Positions 1-7,470 of a DNA stretch of 32,902 nt are shown here, one piece after another. The notes under the pieces were generated by a model. That model was not told the DNA's origin, ran no database searches, and saw only the letters and a program-made list of their open reading frames with translations. Positions within the stretch are counted from its first letter, which is position 1. Each line of letters begins with the position of its first letter. The translations under genes were made by a program, and so were the position numbers. The stretch is taken from contig JAAWTB010000004.1 of assembly GCA_022801815.1 (NCBI GenBank), forward strand, positions 1 to 32,902, written 5' to 3'. This stretch comes from Oscillibacter sp. (GTDB taxonomy: Bacteria > Bacillota > Clostridia > Oscillospirales > Oscillospiraceae).

Positions 1-109
1 AGCGGCAGCAGCCGAAGGTTTTTTCAAACAGATCCGCCTGGGCCTCGTTGGGATAAAGGCGAACCTTGAGGGTGGTTTGTTGTCCGCCATATCCGCCTCT
101 CCTCCGCAC
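1..109 (-). CDS. TnpB-like (IS200/IS605 OrfB) protein, 5' end only
   Basis: This is the first 36 codons of a gene that runs off the left edge. Read from a GTG at 109 on the minus strand, the peptide contains TTLKVRLYPNEAQ and then EKTFGCCR. This is the typical N-terminal pattern of IS605-type OrfB/TnpB helix-turn-helix domains (RLYP..EQ..L..TFGCCR). TnpB proteins are RNA-guided nucleases carried by IS200/IS605 and IS607 elements. The RuvC-like catalytic part lies outside the window, so activity cannot be judged. The start codon is uncertain because no strong ribosome binding site precedes the GTG. It lies 62 bp downstream of, and on the same strand as, a serine recombinase. Confidence 0.6.
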   Translation of the reverse strand, partial: MRRRGGYGGQQTTLKVRLYPNEAQADLFEKTFGCCR

Positions 110-171
110 CGGCTTTCCAGGCTGGGGAGAAAGAAATTGTCCGGAGTTGTACACTTCCCCGTCCGGCTTTT

Positions 172-783
172 TTACATGCGCTTCCCTGCCGTTTCCGTCC
201 GCAAAGCGGCGTCGTAAAAGCTGGACTTTAGCATCCCGCAGGCATCCGCCGCCTCACACAGTGTCATTTGTTTTGCCCTCCATGCCTGGCGAAAGACCTC
301 AAAATTCTCCGGCGGAGCCTGGGCCCTGGGCCCAAAGTGGACGCCCCTGGCCTTTGCCGCGGCAATGCCCTCCATCTGCTGCTGGCGGATATTCTCCCGT
401 TCCGTCTGGGCGACATAGCTAAGAAGCTGAAGGACGATGTCCGAGATAAGCGTCCCGGTCAGGTCCCGGCTTTGCCGGGTGTCCAGCAGAGGCATGTCCA
501 ATACCACAATAGCGGCTTCGCGTTTCTTGGTGATAAGGGTCCACTGGTCCAGAATTTCCGTGTAATTCCGCCCGAGCCGGTCGATGCTTTTGACGACCAG
601 CACATCCCCCCGCCGCAGATTCCGGACAAGTCCCTGATAGCGGGGCCGCTTGAAATCCTTTCCGGACAGCTTTTCGATGATGATATGAGTTTCCCTCACC
701 CCGAAGTCCCGCATGGCGTTCAGCTGTCGAATCTCGTTTTGCTCCTGTGTGGAAACACGCACATAGCCATATGTATTTCCCAT
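172..783 (-). CDS. Serine recombinase (resolvase/invertase family)
   Basis: A 203-residue protein of the usual length for Tn3-type resolvases and Hin/Gin invertases. The catalytic domain comes first, with YGYVRVST giving R9 and the nucleophile S11, and SIDRLGRN giving R69 and R72. The long E helix ends in QTERENIRQQQMEGIAAAK. A short C-terminal helix-turn-helix follows (about 165-195). Family proteins cut and rejoin DNA through a phosphoserine link at paired inverted-repeat sites. The start is supported by a strong GAAAGGAGG five bases upstream. It lacks the N-terminal MerR-like domain of IS607 TnpA, so it is not a standard IS607 transposase even though a TnpB-like gene follows. An inverted-repeat site lies just upstream. 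Confidence 0.92.
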   Translation of the reverse strand: MGNTYGYVRVSTQEQNEIRQLNAMRDFGVRETHIIIEKLSGKDFKRPRYQGLVRNLRRGDVLVVKSIDRLGRNYTEILDQWTLITKKREAAIVVLDMPLLDTRQSRDLTGTLISDIVLQLLSYVAQTERENIRQQQMEGIAAAKARGVHFGPRAQAPPENFEVFRQAWRAKQMTLCEAADACGMLKSSFYDAALRTETAGKRM

Positions 784-801
784 CTAAGATACCTCCTTTC
801 T

Positions 802-834
802 GCAAGATATTGTAGCATTTTTTTGATATCTTGC
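802..834. promoter_or_regulatory. Inverted-repeat site in the recombinase promoter (candidate crossover or operator site)
   Basis: Nine-base perfect arms GCAAGATAT (802-810) and ATATCTTGC (826-834) are separated by 15 bases. The 33-bp span, starting 19 bp upstream of the recombinase start, resembles the dimer sites used by serine recombinases. A TACAAT -10-like hexamer on the minus strand (809-814) lies inside it. Binding there could therefore also repress the gene, as resolvases commonly do. The assignment is inferred from geometry only. Confidence 0.5.
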
Positions 835-910
835 GGAAACGAAGCGGCGTTGTACAAACCGGCTGATACGGATTGGTCTGCCGGCGGCGTGTCCTTTTCC
901 GCTATAGAAA

Positions 911-952
911 GTGCAGCGCCGTGTACCATACCCAAGGTACACGGCGCTGCAC
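911..952 (-). terminator. Perfect 17-bp hairpin, probable operon terminator
   Basis: Arms at 911-927 and 936-952 are exact reverse complements, with an 8-base loop. The hairpin lies 61 bases past the stop codon of the last gene of the large minus-strand operon. The tract after it on the minus strand is only TTTCTAT, a weak U-run. On the plus strand it is followed by GACGCTTTTT. It may act in both directions or be part of the recombinase-associated element. Confidence 0.55.
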
Positions 953-1013
953 GACGCTTTTTGTAGGGTTTCATTTCTCATAGGACTTGGCGGGATACGG
1001 GAAGCTCCGCCGC

Positions 1014-2000
1014 TCACGGCGATTCCTCCACATAAATCGGGCTGGTCAGCGCCAGCATACGCTCCCCCTGGCTTTCCCGGTAGGTTCCCCAGACCTCCAT
1101 GCGGAGCCAGCCGGAAGCGGCTGTCAAAGAAACCTTCCGCCTGCCATCTCCGCAGGGCAGCTCAGCCACCGTCCGGCCATTCATCACAAGACGGATACAT
1201 TCCGGCTTCACTTCCCAAGCGCGGTTGTTCGGCAGGGCGGAGTCAAGCCCCACGGCGGCGGAAATCTCTCCCGCCGGGACGCTCTCCCCCAGGCCGTAAA
1301 TTCTGTCCCCGTGCTTCACCGAAAATACGGGGACAGGCCCCAGGGTAACGAGACTGCGCCCTTCCCGAAGCGCGGCCATCGCGCCGCCTGTGTCCTCCGA
1401 TTCCATCCCCAGACAGGTCGCCGTCAGAAGCGGCGGATTTGACGGGTCCGAATCGGCGGCGTGCCAGTCCCTTCCGGCGCTGACGCCAAGCCGGTGCCCG
1501 GCGTTCAGCAGCGCGTCATACCACGGCAGCGCCAGGGCGTTCTTTGTCCGCTTGTGGGGGTTCTCTTCAGACCAAACCTCCACATAGCTCACAAGGTCCC
1601 ACCGCGTCACCTTAAAATCCCAATGGCACCCGCACATCAGCGGCGCGCCAACCTCGCAGGGGTGTGCGATTCCGGCGATGCCGCCCGCCTCCCGAATTTC
1701 CATCAGCGCATGGTCGATGGTATCCGGCGTTACAAACCGCCAGTCGACGTACCTCTTGCATCCAAGCACCAGGAGATGCCCATAAAAGGTTGTCCACTCA
1801 ATTCCGGGGATGACAATCATCCCCGTCTCCGCCAGCAGTTCCGGGGTAACCTCGCCAACAGCCGTAAACACATTGTGGTCCGTCAGCGCCGCGCCGCGGT
1901 AGCCGTAGGCCGCGCAGGAACGAAGCAGCTCGCCGGTCAGGAACCGGCCGTCGCTGTGCCGCGTGTGGTTGTGCAGCTCAAACGGCAGGTATTTCATCAA
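1014..2000 (-). CDS. PHP-domain metal-dependent hydrolase, CehA/McbA-like
   Basis: A 328-residue protein with the metal-binding motifs of the PHP superfamily. The N-terminal HNHTRHSDG supplies H10, H12 and D17. LTDHN supplies H42, IEW supplies E68, followed by H75 in YGHLLVLG. IAHP supplies H113, and a late GRDWH supplies the final Asp/His. Characterised CehA/McbA-type enzymes are phosphatases, phosphodiesterases or other hydrolases of small molecules. The C-terminal ~100 residues look like a beta-sandwich extension. There is no signal peptide, so it is probably cytoplasmic. The start overlaps the preceding gene by 23 bases, which suggests translational coupling. It is the last gene of the operon, placed after an ABC importer, and probably releases phosphate or another group from the imported compound. 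The exact reaction cannot be read from sequence. Confidence 0.85.
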   Translation of the reverse strand: MMKYLPFELHNHTRHSDGRFLTGELLRSCAAYGYRGAALTDHNVFTAVGEVTPELLAETGMIVIPGIEWTTFYGHLLVLGCKRYVDWRFVTPDTIDHALMEIREAGGIAGIAHPCEVGAPLMCGCHWDFKVTRWDLVSYVEVWSEENPHKRTKNALALPWYDALLNAGHRLGVSAGRDWHAADSDPSNPPLLTATCLGMESEDTGGAMAALREGRSLVTLGPVPVFSVKHGDRIYGLGESVPAGEISAAVGLDSALPNNRAWEVKPECIRLVMNGRTVAELPCGDGRRKVSLTAASGWLRMEVWGTYRESQGERMLALTSPIYVEESP

Positions 2001-2466
2001 CGCGCTCGCCCCCTTTCAGTCCAAATACCGCGACGTGGCAGTCAACCGTGCCCGCCACCACCGCCTGCACGTGCAGCACAACCCGCCACGGTCCCTTACC
2101 CGCCCTGCGGCGGAAGAAACCAGGGCTTGCTTCCCTTTCCGACACCAGGATGGTCTGGTCCGGCGGATGCCGGTGGGCGCAGCCCACATACTCCTCTCCG
2201 CAGTCCAGCGAAAGTGTGACAAAGTTGAGCAGGCACGGATACTCCTCCATATCCTTCTCGGTCAGCGTCACGCCAGGCGGGAAATATTTCCGCACGCATT
2301 CCTCAATGCGCGGCCGGATGATTTCCGGGTCCCGCACCTCCTTCGGCCCGTAGTGCAGCCGCACGGCAAGCTGCTCGTAATCCTGCGGCAGCGTAAAGGG
2401 CAAAAGCACGTTGCGCTGTACATCCTCCAGGCAGAACACCGCCTGATACTCCATCAGTTTGTCCAT
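1978..2466 (-). CDS. Unrecognised 162-residue protein coupled to the PHP hydrolase
   Basis: I do not recognise this family. It has no signal peptide, no membrane segment and no obvious catalytic motif. It looks like a compact, mostly beta protein with conserved-looking turns (VRLHYGPKEVRDPE, DCGEEYVGCAHRHPP, LHVQAVVAGTVDCHVAVFG). The last segment resembles edge strands of a beta-sandwich. Its 3' end overlaps the PHP gene by 23 bases, so the two are probably made in fixed ratio. Some CehA-type proteins carry a beta-rich N-terminal domain, and this could be a split-off version acting as a partner subunit. That is inference. The start has AAAGGGG upstream. Confidence 0.6.
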   Translation of the reverse strand: MDKLMEYQAVFCLEDVQRNVLLPFTLPQDYEQLAVRLHYGPKEVRDPEIIRPRIEECVRKYFPPGVTLTEKDMEEYPCLLNFVTLSLDCGEEYVGCAHRHPPDQTILVSEREASPGFFRRRAGKGPWRVVLHVQAVVAGTVDCHVAVFGLKGGERVDEIPAV

Positions 2467-2486
2467 AGTTGGCCCCTTTGAGAAGA

Positions 2487-2508
2487 GGGAGGGCGGTTTT
2501 GCCCTCCC
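2487..2508 (-). terminator. Intra-operon GC-rich hairpin, possible attenuator
   Basis: Perfect arms GGGAGGGC (2487-2494) and GCCCTCCC (2501-2508) surround a six-base loop, between the permease stop and the 162-residue gene. On the minus strand the following tract is TCTTCTC, not a clean U-run. Partial termination or mRNA 3'-end protection is more likely than full termination. Confidence 0.4.
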
Positions 2509-2523
2509 CCCTTCATTCCGTTT

Positions 2524-3369
2524 TTATTTTTCCCATTCCTTCTCTTTCAGATTTGTGTAAATATACACGCCTGCAGAAACCGAGCAGATCAGGAAAATAA
2601 TGACCGACAGCGCCGCTGCCCGCTCATAACGCTGGTACTTGTTAAACTGGTCAAACAGCGAAATGCCCAGCATCTTGGGGCTGTTGCCGCCCATCAAATA
2701 GGGCGTGGTAAAGGAGCCGACGTTGGACATAAACACGAACGTGCCCGCAATGACCACATCCTTAATCGAAAGCGGAAGGACCATGCTGGTGAATACCTTC
2801 CAGCGGTTGGCGCCAACGTCCCGGGCACCCTCAATCACGGAATCGGGAATCGCGCCCAGGCCGGCGGTGATCATCAGCGCCGCAAAGGGGATGTTGAACC
2901 ACAGATTCATCGTGATCATTCCGCTGGCATGGTACATCATGCCAAGCTCCACATCCGCGCCAAAGAGCTGGGAAATTCGATTGATCAGACCGGAATCCCG
3001 GATAATTGTAATCATTGCGTATACCGCTACCAGACCTGGCACAAAACGCGGAACCAGGTACAGGTTTCCGATGGCCCGGGAGATGGGCGACTTCACAAAG
3101 CGCAGGTACATCGCCAGCAAATACGCAATCACAATGGCCAAGAAAACGGTCACAAGCACCACATAGAGCGTGTACAGAAGGTTCCGTATCTCATTGGGCG
3201 TTGTAAAAAAGAATTTGTAGTTTTCCAGCGTAAACGTTCCGGTGTCGGGATGGGTAAAGCTCTGTTTCACCGCCTCCAGAATCGGCCACGCCACAACCGC
3301 CATTACCACCAGGAACGCGGGGAGTACCATTCCATAGGCGGCGAGCATTTTCTTGGATTTTTTGATCAT
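2524..3369 (-). CDS. ABC transporter permease, PotB-like
   Basis: A 281-residue inner-membrane permease with about six hydrophobic segments, the first at about 10-30. The cytoplasmic coupling (EAA) loop is visible as EGARDVGANRWKVFTSMVLP. This lies where permeases contact the ATPase in the polyamine/iron/phosphonate-type importer families. It follows the solute-binding protein gene by 33 bases and is the second permease of the same importer (the other is at 5728-6570). Length and motif are normal. The family imports polyamines, ferric ion, thiamine, aminoethylphosphonate or glycerophosphodiesters, so the fold alone does not give the substrate. Confidence 0.9.
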   Translation of the reverse strand: MIKKSKKMLAAYGMVLPAFLVVMAVVAWPILEAVKQSFTHPDTGTFTLENYKFFFTTPNEIRNLLYTLYVVLVTVFLAIVIAYLLAMYLRFVKSPISRAIGNLYLVPRFVPGLVAVYAMITIIRDSGLINRISQLFGADVELGMMYHASGMITMNLWFNIPFAALMITAGLGAIPDSVIEGARDVGANRWKVFTSMVLPLSIKDVVIAGTFVFMSNVGSFTTPYLMGGNSPKMLGISLFDQFNKYQRYERAAALSVIIFLICSVSAGVYIYTNLKEKEWEK

Positions 3370-3402
3370 AATGTTTTACCTCGGACACATGATGCCGTTC
3401 TT

Positions 3403-4620
3403 TTAGCCCAGAGTGCTGATCTCGTTGTCCCAGCGCTCGTTGAAATAGGTATCCAGAGAGCCGATGGACAGCGTACGGAACTGGGTGACGTCCAGATCCG
3501 CCAGATCCTCCACGCCGTCCAGGTTCATTTCGGAAGTGTCAATCAGCGGAATCGCGGCCATCTTCTCCACCAGAATCTGCTGGGCCTCAGCGGAAAGCAT
3601 ATAGTTGATAAACTCATACGCGCCCTCCGTATTGGAGCCGAAGGTGGGAATCGCCATGCCCTGCAGGGAGCCGGTGAAGGAGGGCGTGATGGTGGTCATC
3701 TTCATGCACTGCGGAACCGTGCCGGCGGAGCGCTGAGAGAGGAGCATGTCCGCCCACATCGGGCACATATCAATTTCCTTGTTGGACAGCAGGTCCAGCG
3801 CGCCCTGGTTCTTGTTGGGATAGGTGACGGTGCCGCCGGAGGTATACATATACGGGTGGATCGAGGCCAGGAACTCGAAGCCGGAATCCCACTGCTCCAT
3901 CCATTTCTCATCGTCGCTGGACCAGGCTTCCGCATCCTCAATATAGTTGTAAACCGCTGTGCGGACAAAGGCGTCGCCCGCGCCGCCGGTGCCGGGAACG
4001 TTATACGCGAAGCGGCCCGGATTGGCTTCCATCCACGCCACCAGCTCGTCAAGCGTCTTGGGGGGAGTCGGAACCGTCTCGGAGTTATAGGCCAAAACCA
4101 CCGTCGTGCCCCGGTAAGGCTGGAGGATATCCGCGCCTTCGGCAGGCTCGGCGTCCACGCTGGCCGCGTTGGGCATCTTGGCGCTGTCCAGCGTCAGGAA
4201 AGCTTCCGTGCCAATGAGGGAGAGAAGCCTGGAAAAATCATCGCCGCCCAAGTCGATCAGGTCATAATCCGTGTTGGTCTGACCAGACTTGTAGGCCGCC
4301 GCAAGCATATCGACCATCGTCTGGGTGCCGGTGCCGGACAGCATGAAGTTCAGCTCCACCTGCACGGAATCCGACTGTGCGTTAAACGTTTCCACAAGAG
4401 TTTCAAACACCTGGCGGACATTGTCCGAACCGGTCGCCCACAGGTGCACCGTGCCGGAAGGCGCGGCGTTGGACGCACCGGCATCCGAAGCACCTGCATC
4501 TGAAGAACCCGCATTGGACGCACCGGCGTCCGAAGAGCCGCCGGAATTTCCGCCGCAAGCCGCAAGGGAAAGGACCATTAACGCGCAGAGCAAACAAGCC
4601 AATAACCGTTTCATTTTCAT
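3403..4620 (-). CDS. Extracellular solute-binding lipoprotein of ABC importer
   Basis: A 405-residue protein starting with a positively charged signal peptide and a lipobox (LSLAAC, lipidated Cys at 22). A low-complexity Ser/Ala/Gly/Asp linker follows to about residue 55, then a type-1 extracellular solute-binding domain (GTVHLWATGSDNVRQVFETL onward). Such proteins catch the substrate outside the membrane and deliver it to the two permeases. Overall shape is PotD/iron/phosphonate-like. The binding residues cannot be assigned, so the ligand is unknown. It is encoded between the ATPase and the PotB-like permease, with GGAG eight bases before the start. The linker is made of near-repeats of Asp-Ala-Gly-Ala-Ser and Asn-Ala-Gly-Ser-Ser. 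Confidence 0.9.
   Translation of the reverse strand: MKMKRLLACLLCALMVLSLAACGGNSGGSSDAGASNAGSSDAGASDAGASNAAPSGTVHLWATGSDNVRQVFETLVETFNAQSDSVQVELNFMLSGTGTQTMVDMLAAAYKSGQTNTDYDLIDLGGDDFSRLLSLIGTEAFLTLDSAKMPNAASVDAEPAEGADILQPYRGTTVVLAYNSETVPTPPKTLDELVAWMEANPGRFAYNVPGTGGAGDAFVRTAVYNYIEDAEAWSSDDEKWMEQWDSGFEFLASIHPYMYTSGGTVTYPNKNQGALDLLSNKEIDMCPMWADMLLSQRSAGTVPQCMKMTTITPSFTGSLQGMAIPTFGSNTEGAYEFINYMLSAEAQQILVEKMAAIPLIDTSEMNLDGVEDLADLDVTQFRTLSIGSLDTYFNERWDNEISTLG
4469..4535. repeat. Direct repeats encoding the lipoprotein linker
   Basis: A 22-base unit at 4469-4490 recurs at 4514-4535 with one mismatch, a 45-base period within a looser 15-base period. It encodes the (D/N)AG(A/S)S linker of the binding lipoprotein. 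The multiple of three means copy-number change would keep the frame and only alter tether length. Confidence 0.75.
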
Positions 4621-4638
4621 CTCAATTACTCCTTTTCA

Positions 4639-5604
4639 TCAAAACATATGGTACTTCTCGAATTTGAGGCCTATCTTGTCCCCCAGATCCAATCGGTCGC
4701 TCACCTCCCTGTCCAAAAAGCACTTGACGACTGCTTCCCCGCATTGAACATGCACTTCCACATAGTGTCCGAGAACCATGATCATCCGCACTGTGCCGTT
4801 GACGTCCGCTTCGCCTTCGGGCACAATGGCCACGTCCTCCGGGCGGACCGCAAGGGTTTTTCCCTCTTTATCAATGAAATTCATCTCGCCGATGAAGGAC
4901 GCCACATATTTTGACGCCGGGTTGTCATAAATTTCCGTCGGGCTGCCCACCTGCTCGAACACGCCCTTATTCATAACCACAATCCGGTGGGAGAGGGCCA
5001 TGGCCTCCTCCTGGTCGTGGGTCACGAATACCACCGTAATTTGCAGCTCGGACTGAATCCGCTTTAGTTCCTCCCGCATCTGCTGGCGGATCTTTGCGTC
5101 AAGGGCAGAAAACGGCTCATCCAGCAGCAGCACCGCCGGCTGGAGCATCAGCGACCGTGCAATGGCAATTCGCTGCTGCTGTCCGCCGGAGAGCTGTCCA
5201 GGGTATTTCTTCTCCGTTCCGCTCATGGACACCAGCGCCAAATGCTCTTGAACCGAGGCGTCGATTTCCGCTCTTGACCGCTTGCGCAGCTTCAGGCCGA
5301 ACGCGAGATTCTCATAAACCGTCATATGGGGCCAGAGGTTATAGCTCTGGAACACCATTGCTGTCGGCCGCTTCTCCGGCGGGAGTCCGATGATGGACTT
5401 CCCGTCAATCAGGATGTCTCCGGAAGTCGTGTCCAAAAAACCGCCCAGTGTACGCAGAATGGTGGATTTTCCGCAGCCGGAGGGGCCCAGCAGCGTGATG
5501 ATCTCCCCCTCGTAAATTTTCAGGTTGATATGCTCAACGCCGTCTCCGTTGCCATATTTTTTTGACATATCACGGATTTCCAGTTTGACATTTCGTTCTG
5601 ACAT
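4639..5604 (-). CDS. ABC transporter ATP-binding protein, PotA-like
   Basis: A 321-residue ATPase. The Walker A is GPSGCGKST (40-48), then come the Q-loop (VFQSYNLWPHMTVYENLAF), the signature LSGGQQQR, Walker B LLLDEPFSALD and the H-loop VFVTHDQEEAMALS. After the nucleotide-binding domain is a short TOBE-like C-terminal domain (NFIDKEGKTLAVRPEDVAI onward) that in PotA/UgpC/FbpC relatives has a regulatory or stabilising role. It powers the importer whose permeases are at 5728-6570 and 2524-3369. A GGGAGG precedes the start. Substrate is not predictable from this subunit. Confidence 0.93.
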   Translation of the reverse strand: MSERNVKLEIRDMSKKYGNGDGVEHINLKIYEGEIITLLGPSGCGKSTILRTLGGFLDTTSGDILIDGKSIIGLPPEKRPTAMVFQSYNLWPHMTVYENLAFGLKLRKRSRAEIDASVQEHLALVSMSGTEKKYPGQLSGGQQQRIAIARSLMLQPAVLLLDEPFSALDAKIRQQMREELKRIQSELQITVVFVTHDQEEAMALSHRIVVMNKGVFEQVGSPTEIYDNPASKYVASFIGEMNFIDKEGKTLAVRPEDVAIVPEGEADVNGTVRMIMVLGHYVEVHVQCGEAVVKCFLDREVSDRLDLGDKIGLKFEKYHMF

Positions 5605-5663
5605 TGCTATCCTCCCAACACTCGTGTATGGAAATAATCAAGAAACCTGACATTTCAAGGGCC

Positions 5664-5707
5664 TTTGCAAGACGCAAAGCGTCTTGCAAAAAAGGGATAT
5701 CCCTTTT
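5664..5707 (-). terminator. Tandem hairpins inside the operon, probable attenuator
   Basis: There are two adjacent perfect palindromes between the PotC-like permease and the ATPase genes. The first is a 12-bp stem (5664-5675 with 5679-5690) and AAA loop. The second is the 18-bp palindrome AAAAGGGATATCCCTTTT (5690-5707). Read on the minus strand, the second comes first and is directly followed by T residues, like an intrinsic terminator. The pair could reduce read-through, giving different amounts of permease and of ATPase plus binding protein. Confidence 0.6.
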
Positions 5708-5727
5708 GCCCTCTTCGCCGCGGGGAT

Positions 5728-6570
5728 TCACTTCATCTTAAAGCCGCCCGCAATGGCCTCCGGACCAATGTATTTCCGCATGGCGAAAATCAAAACGATG
5801 GACGGAATCAGAAGCAGAATGGAAAAGACCGCGCCGGCCTGCCCCGGGTAGTCCAGGATGATTCCGTACATTTCCACCGGCATGGTCTTGATGCGGGCCA
5901 GGCCCACCAGCATGGTGCCCTGGGCCTCTTCCATGGACCCAAGGAAGGTGTACAGCGTCGCCACCGCGATACCCGGCGTCGCCATGGGAAGCGTTACCTT
6001 AAAAAATGTACGGATGGGACCAGCGCCCACGTCCCGGGCCGCCTCCTCCTGCTGGCGGTGCACCGAACGGAACGCGCTGGCCGGCAGCCAGACCATAAAC
6101 ATCATGGAGTTGATCATGTGTATGATGACAACGCCCGGCAGCGACCCCATCAAGTTATAGCGGTAGAACAAGATGGCGATGGAGGTGTAAATTCCAAGCT
6201 TCGGAAATGCATTTGTCAGCAGGAACGACAGCATAAACAGCTTGCGCCCGGGAAATTTGAACCGGGCAATGGAGTACGCCGCCGGAATGCACAGCACCAT
6301 GGAGCATATTGTTGTAATAATCGCCACCATATAGGACTGCACAATTGACGAGCGCAGGCTTTTCTGCTGCAGCACAAAGTCCCACCACTTTAAGCCCCAC
6401 TCCTGCGGAATCACCGCAGGGGATTCGTAGATGTCCGCAAACGCCAGCATGAACATGTTCAGCAGCGGACCATAGAAAAACAGCAGAAACGCCGCCAGAA
6501 CAATGAACTCCCAAAAGTTTTTCTTCCCAACTGCGTGGTAGAAACGTCTGGGGTTCAGGTATTTGAACAT
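5728..6570 (-). CDS. ABC transporter permease, PotC-like
   Basis: A 280-residue membrane protein with about six hydrophobic segments. It carries the permease coupling loop EEAARDVGAGPIRTFFKVTL, typical of the PotC/iron/phosphonate type. It pairs with the PotB-like permease at 2524-3369. The open frame continues upstream to 6630. I chose the ATG at 6570 (MFKYLNPRRFYH) because GGAAGG and GAAAGG lie just before it and the extra 20 residues look like untranslated leader. It is the first transport gene in the operon, 127 bases after the phosphodiesterase gene. Confidence 0.9.
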   Translation of the reverse strand: MFKYLNPRRFYHAVGKKNFWEFIVLAAFLLFFYGPLLNMFMLAFADIYESPAVIPQEWGLKWWDFVLQQKSLRSSIVQSYMVAIITTICSMVLCIPAAYSIARFKFPGRKLFMLSFLLTNAFPKLGIYTSIAILFYRYNLMGSLPGVVIIHMINSMMFMVWLPASAFRSVHRQQEEAARDVGAGPIRTFFKVTLPMATPGIAVATLYTFLGSMEEAQGTMLVGLARIKTMPVEMYGIILDYPGQAGAVFSILLLIPSIVLIFAMRKYIGPEAIAGGFKMK

Positions 6571-6697
6571 ATACCTTTCACCTTCCTTTCCTTTTTTGAA
6601 AAACCGCGCTTGCAAAGAGCTGCCGGCCATGTTTCACGGCGCGGTATTTTCCCCAGAGAACAACATCAAAGGAGCCGCATGTTGAAAGCGGGCCCGT

Positions 6698-7378
6698 TCA
6701 CCGCCCCTCTCTCCGGAGGGCCAGAGCCGAGGCGATGCGGCGGGTGGTGACATTTTGAACCCCGCGCTGGAAAAACCACTCCAGAGCCTCGCTTTCATCA
6801 ACAGTCCAGGCCGAAACGCCGATCCCCTTCCTGGAAAGAAATTCAATAAACCGGCGCGTCACCAGGCCATGATATATGTTGGCCGTTTGGATCCCCGCTG
6901 CCAGGCAGGCCTCGCAGATTCTGTCCGCCGCCTCCAGATCAAAATCGGGGATATCCCGGTAATTCCAGTACAAATTCGGGACATACCCCTCCACATCCAA
7001 ATAAACGTCGGCAATCTTCAGCAGATCCGAACGGCACGTCAGCGCGGCGACGTCAAAAGACCCGGAGAAAATCAGCCGTCCTCCCAATCCCGCGCGTTCC
7101 GCCAAATGGGAAACCTCCACCTCCAGCCCGCGCTCCTTCAAGTCGCAGTTGATCTTCATCGAAGGATGCTCCGCCACGCGAAGGAACGTATCCCAAAGCG
7201 TGGGGGCGGAGGCTCCGGCGGCGTCGTGTCCCAGCGCAAGAACGCCTTGCGAATTGCGGCGCACGTCAACCTCCAAGGCGTCCGCATCGGAACGCAGCGC
7301 GTAGTCTACAAATTCAAGGCTGTTGTCCGGCCTGTTGTCCGCACCGGAATGCGCTGTTAAAAGTACGGTTTTTCCCAT
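6698..7378 (-). CDS. Glycerophosphodiester phosphodiesterase-like protein with altered active site
   Basis: A 226-residue TIM-barrel protein of the GDPD/UgpQ family, which cleaves glycerophosphodiesters to glycerol-3-phosphate and an alcohol. Conserved parts include the N-terminal histidine loop, LEVDV (E36, D38), LGHD (H51) and the C-terminal VSAWTVDESEAL. The usual HRG is HSG (R11 replaced by Ser), the usual EN is D18-N19, and the central Glu strand reads INCDLK. These changes touch phosphate and metal ligands, so the substrate may differ. The ATG at 7378 is chosen because AGAGAGGTGG precedes it. A GTG at 7474 overlapping the previous stop would add 32 residues. It lies between metabolic and transport genes of one operon. 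Confidence 0.8.
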   Translation of the reverse strand: MGKTVLLTAHSGADNRPDNSLEFVDYALRSDADALEVDVRRNSQGVLALGHDAAGASAPTLWDTFLRVAEHPSMKINCDLKERGLEVEVSHLAERAGLGGRLIFSGSFDVAALTCRSDLLKIADVYLDVEGYVPNLYWNYRDIPDFDLEAADRICEACLAAGIQTANIYHGLVTRRFIEFLSRKGIGVSAWTVDESEALEWFFQRGVQNVTTRRIASALALRREGR

Positions 7379-7470
7379 GAGTGCCCACCTCTCTTTGATT
7401 TTTGCCTGCGATCTGAGCCAAAGCCAACGCTTCTCCAGCATTTCCCTGCCCGGATCTCCCATAAAAGCGC

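Noticed and set aside
121-171. Possible hairpin and T-run between the TnpB-like gene and the recombinase as a terminator
   Set aside because: Only about five bases pair (CCGGA/TCCGG) and the T-run is on the strand opposite to both genes.
2929-4503. 524-codon plus-strand open frame opposite the permease and binding-protein genes
   Set aside because: Antisense shadow rich in His, Arg and Gly, without any domain. The minus-strand genes have signal peptide, lipobox and permease motifs.
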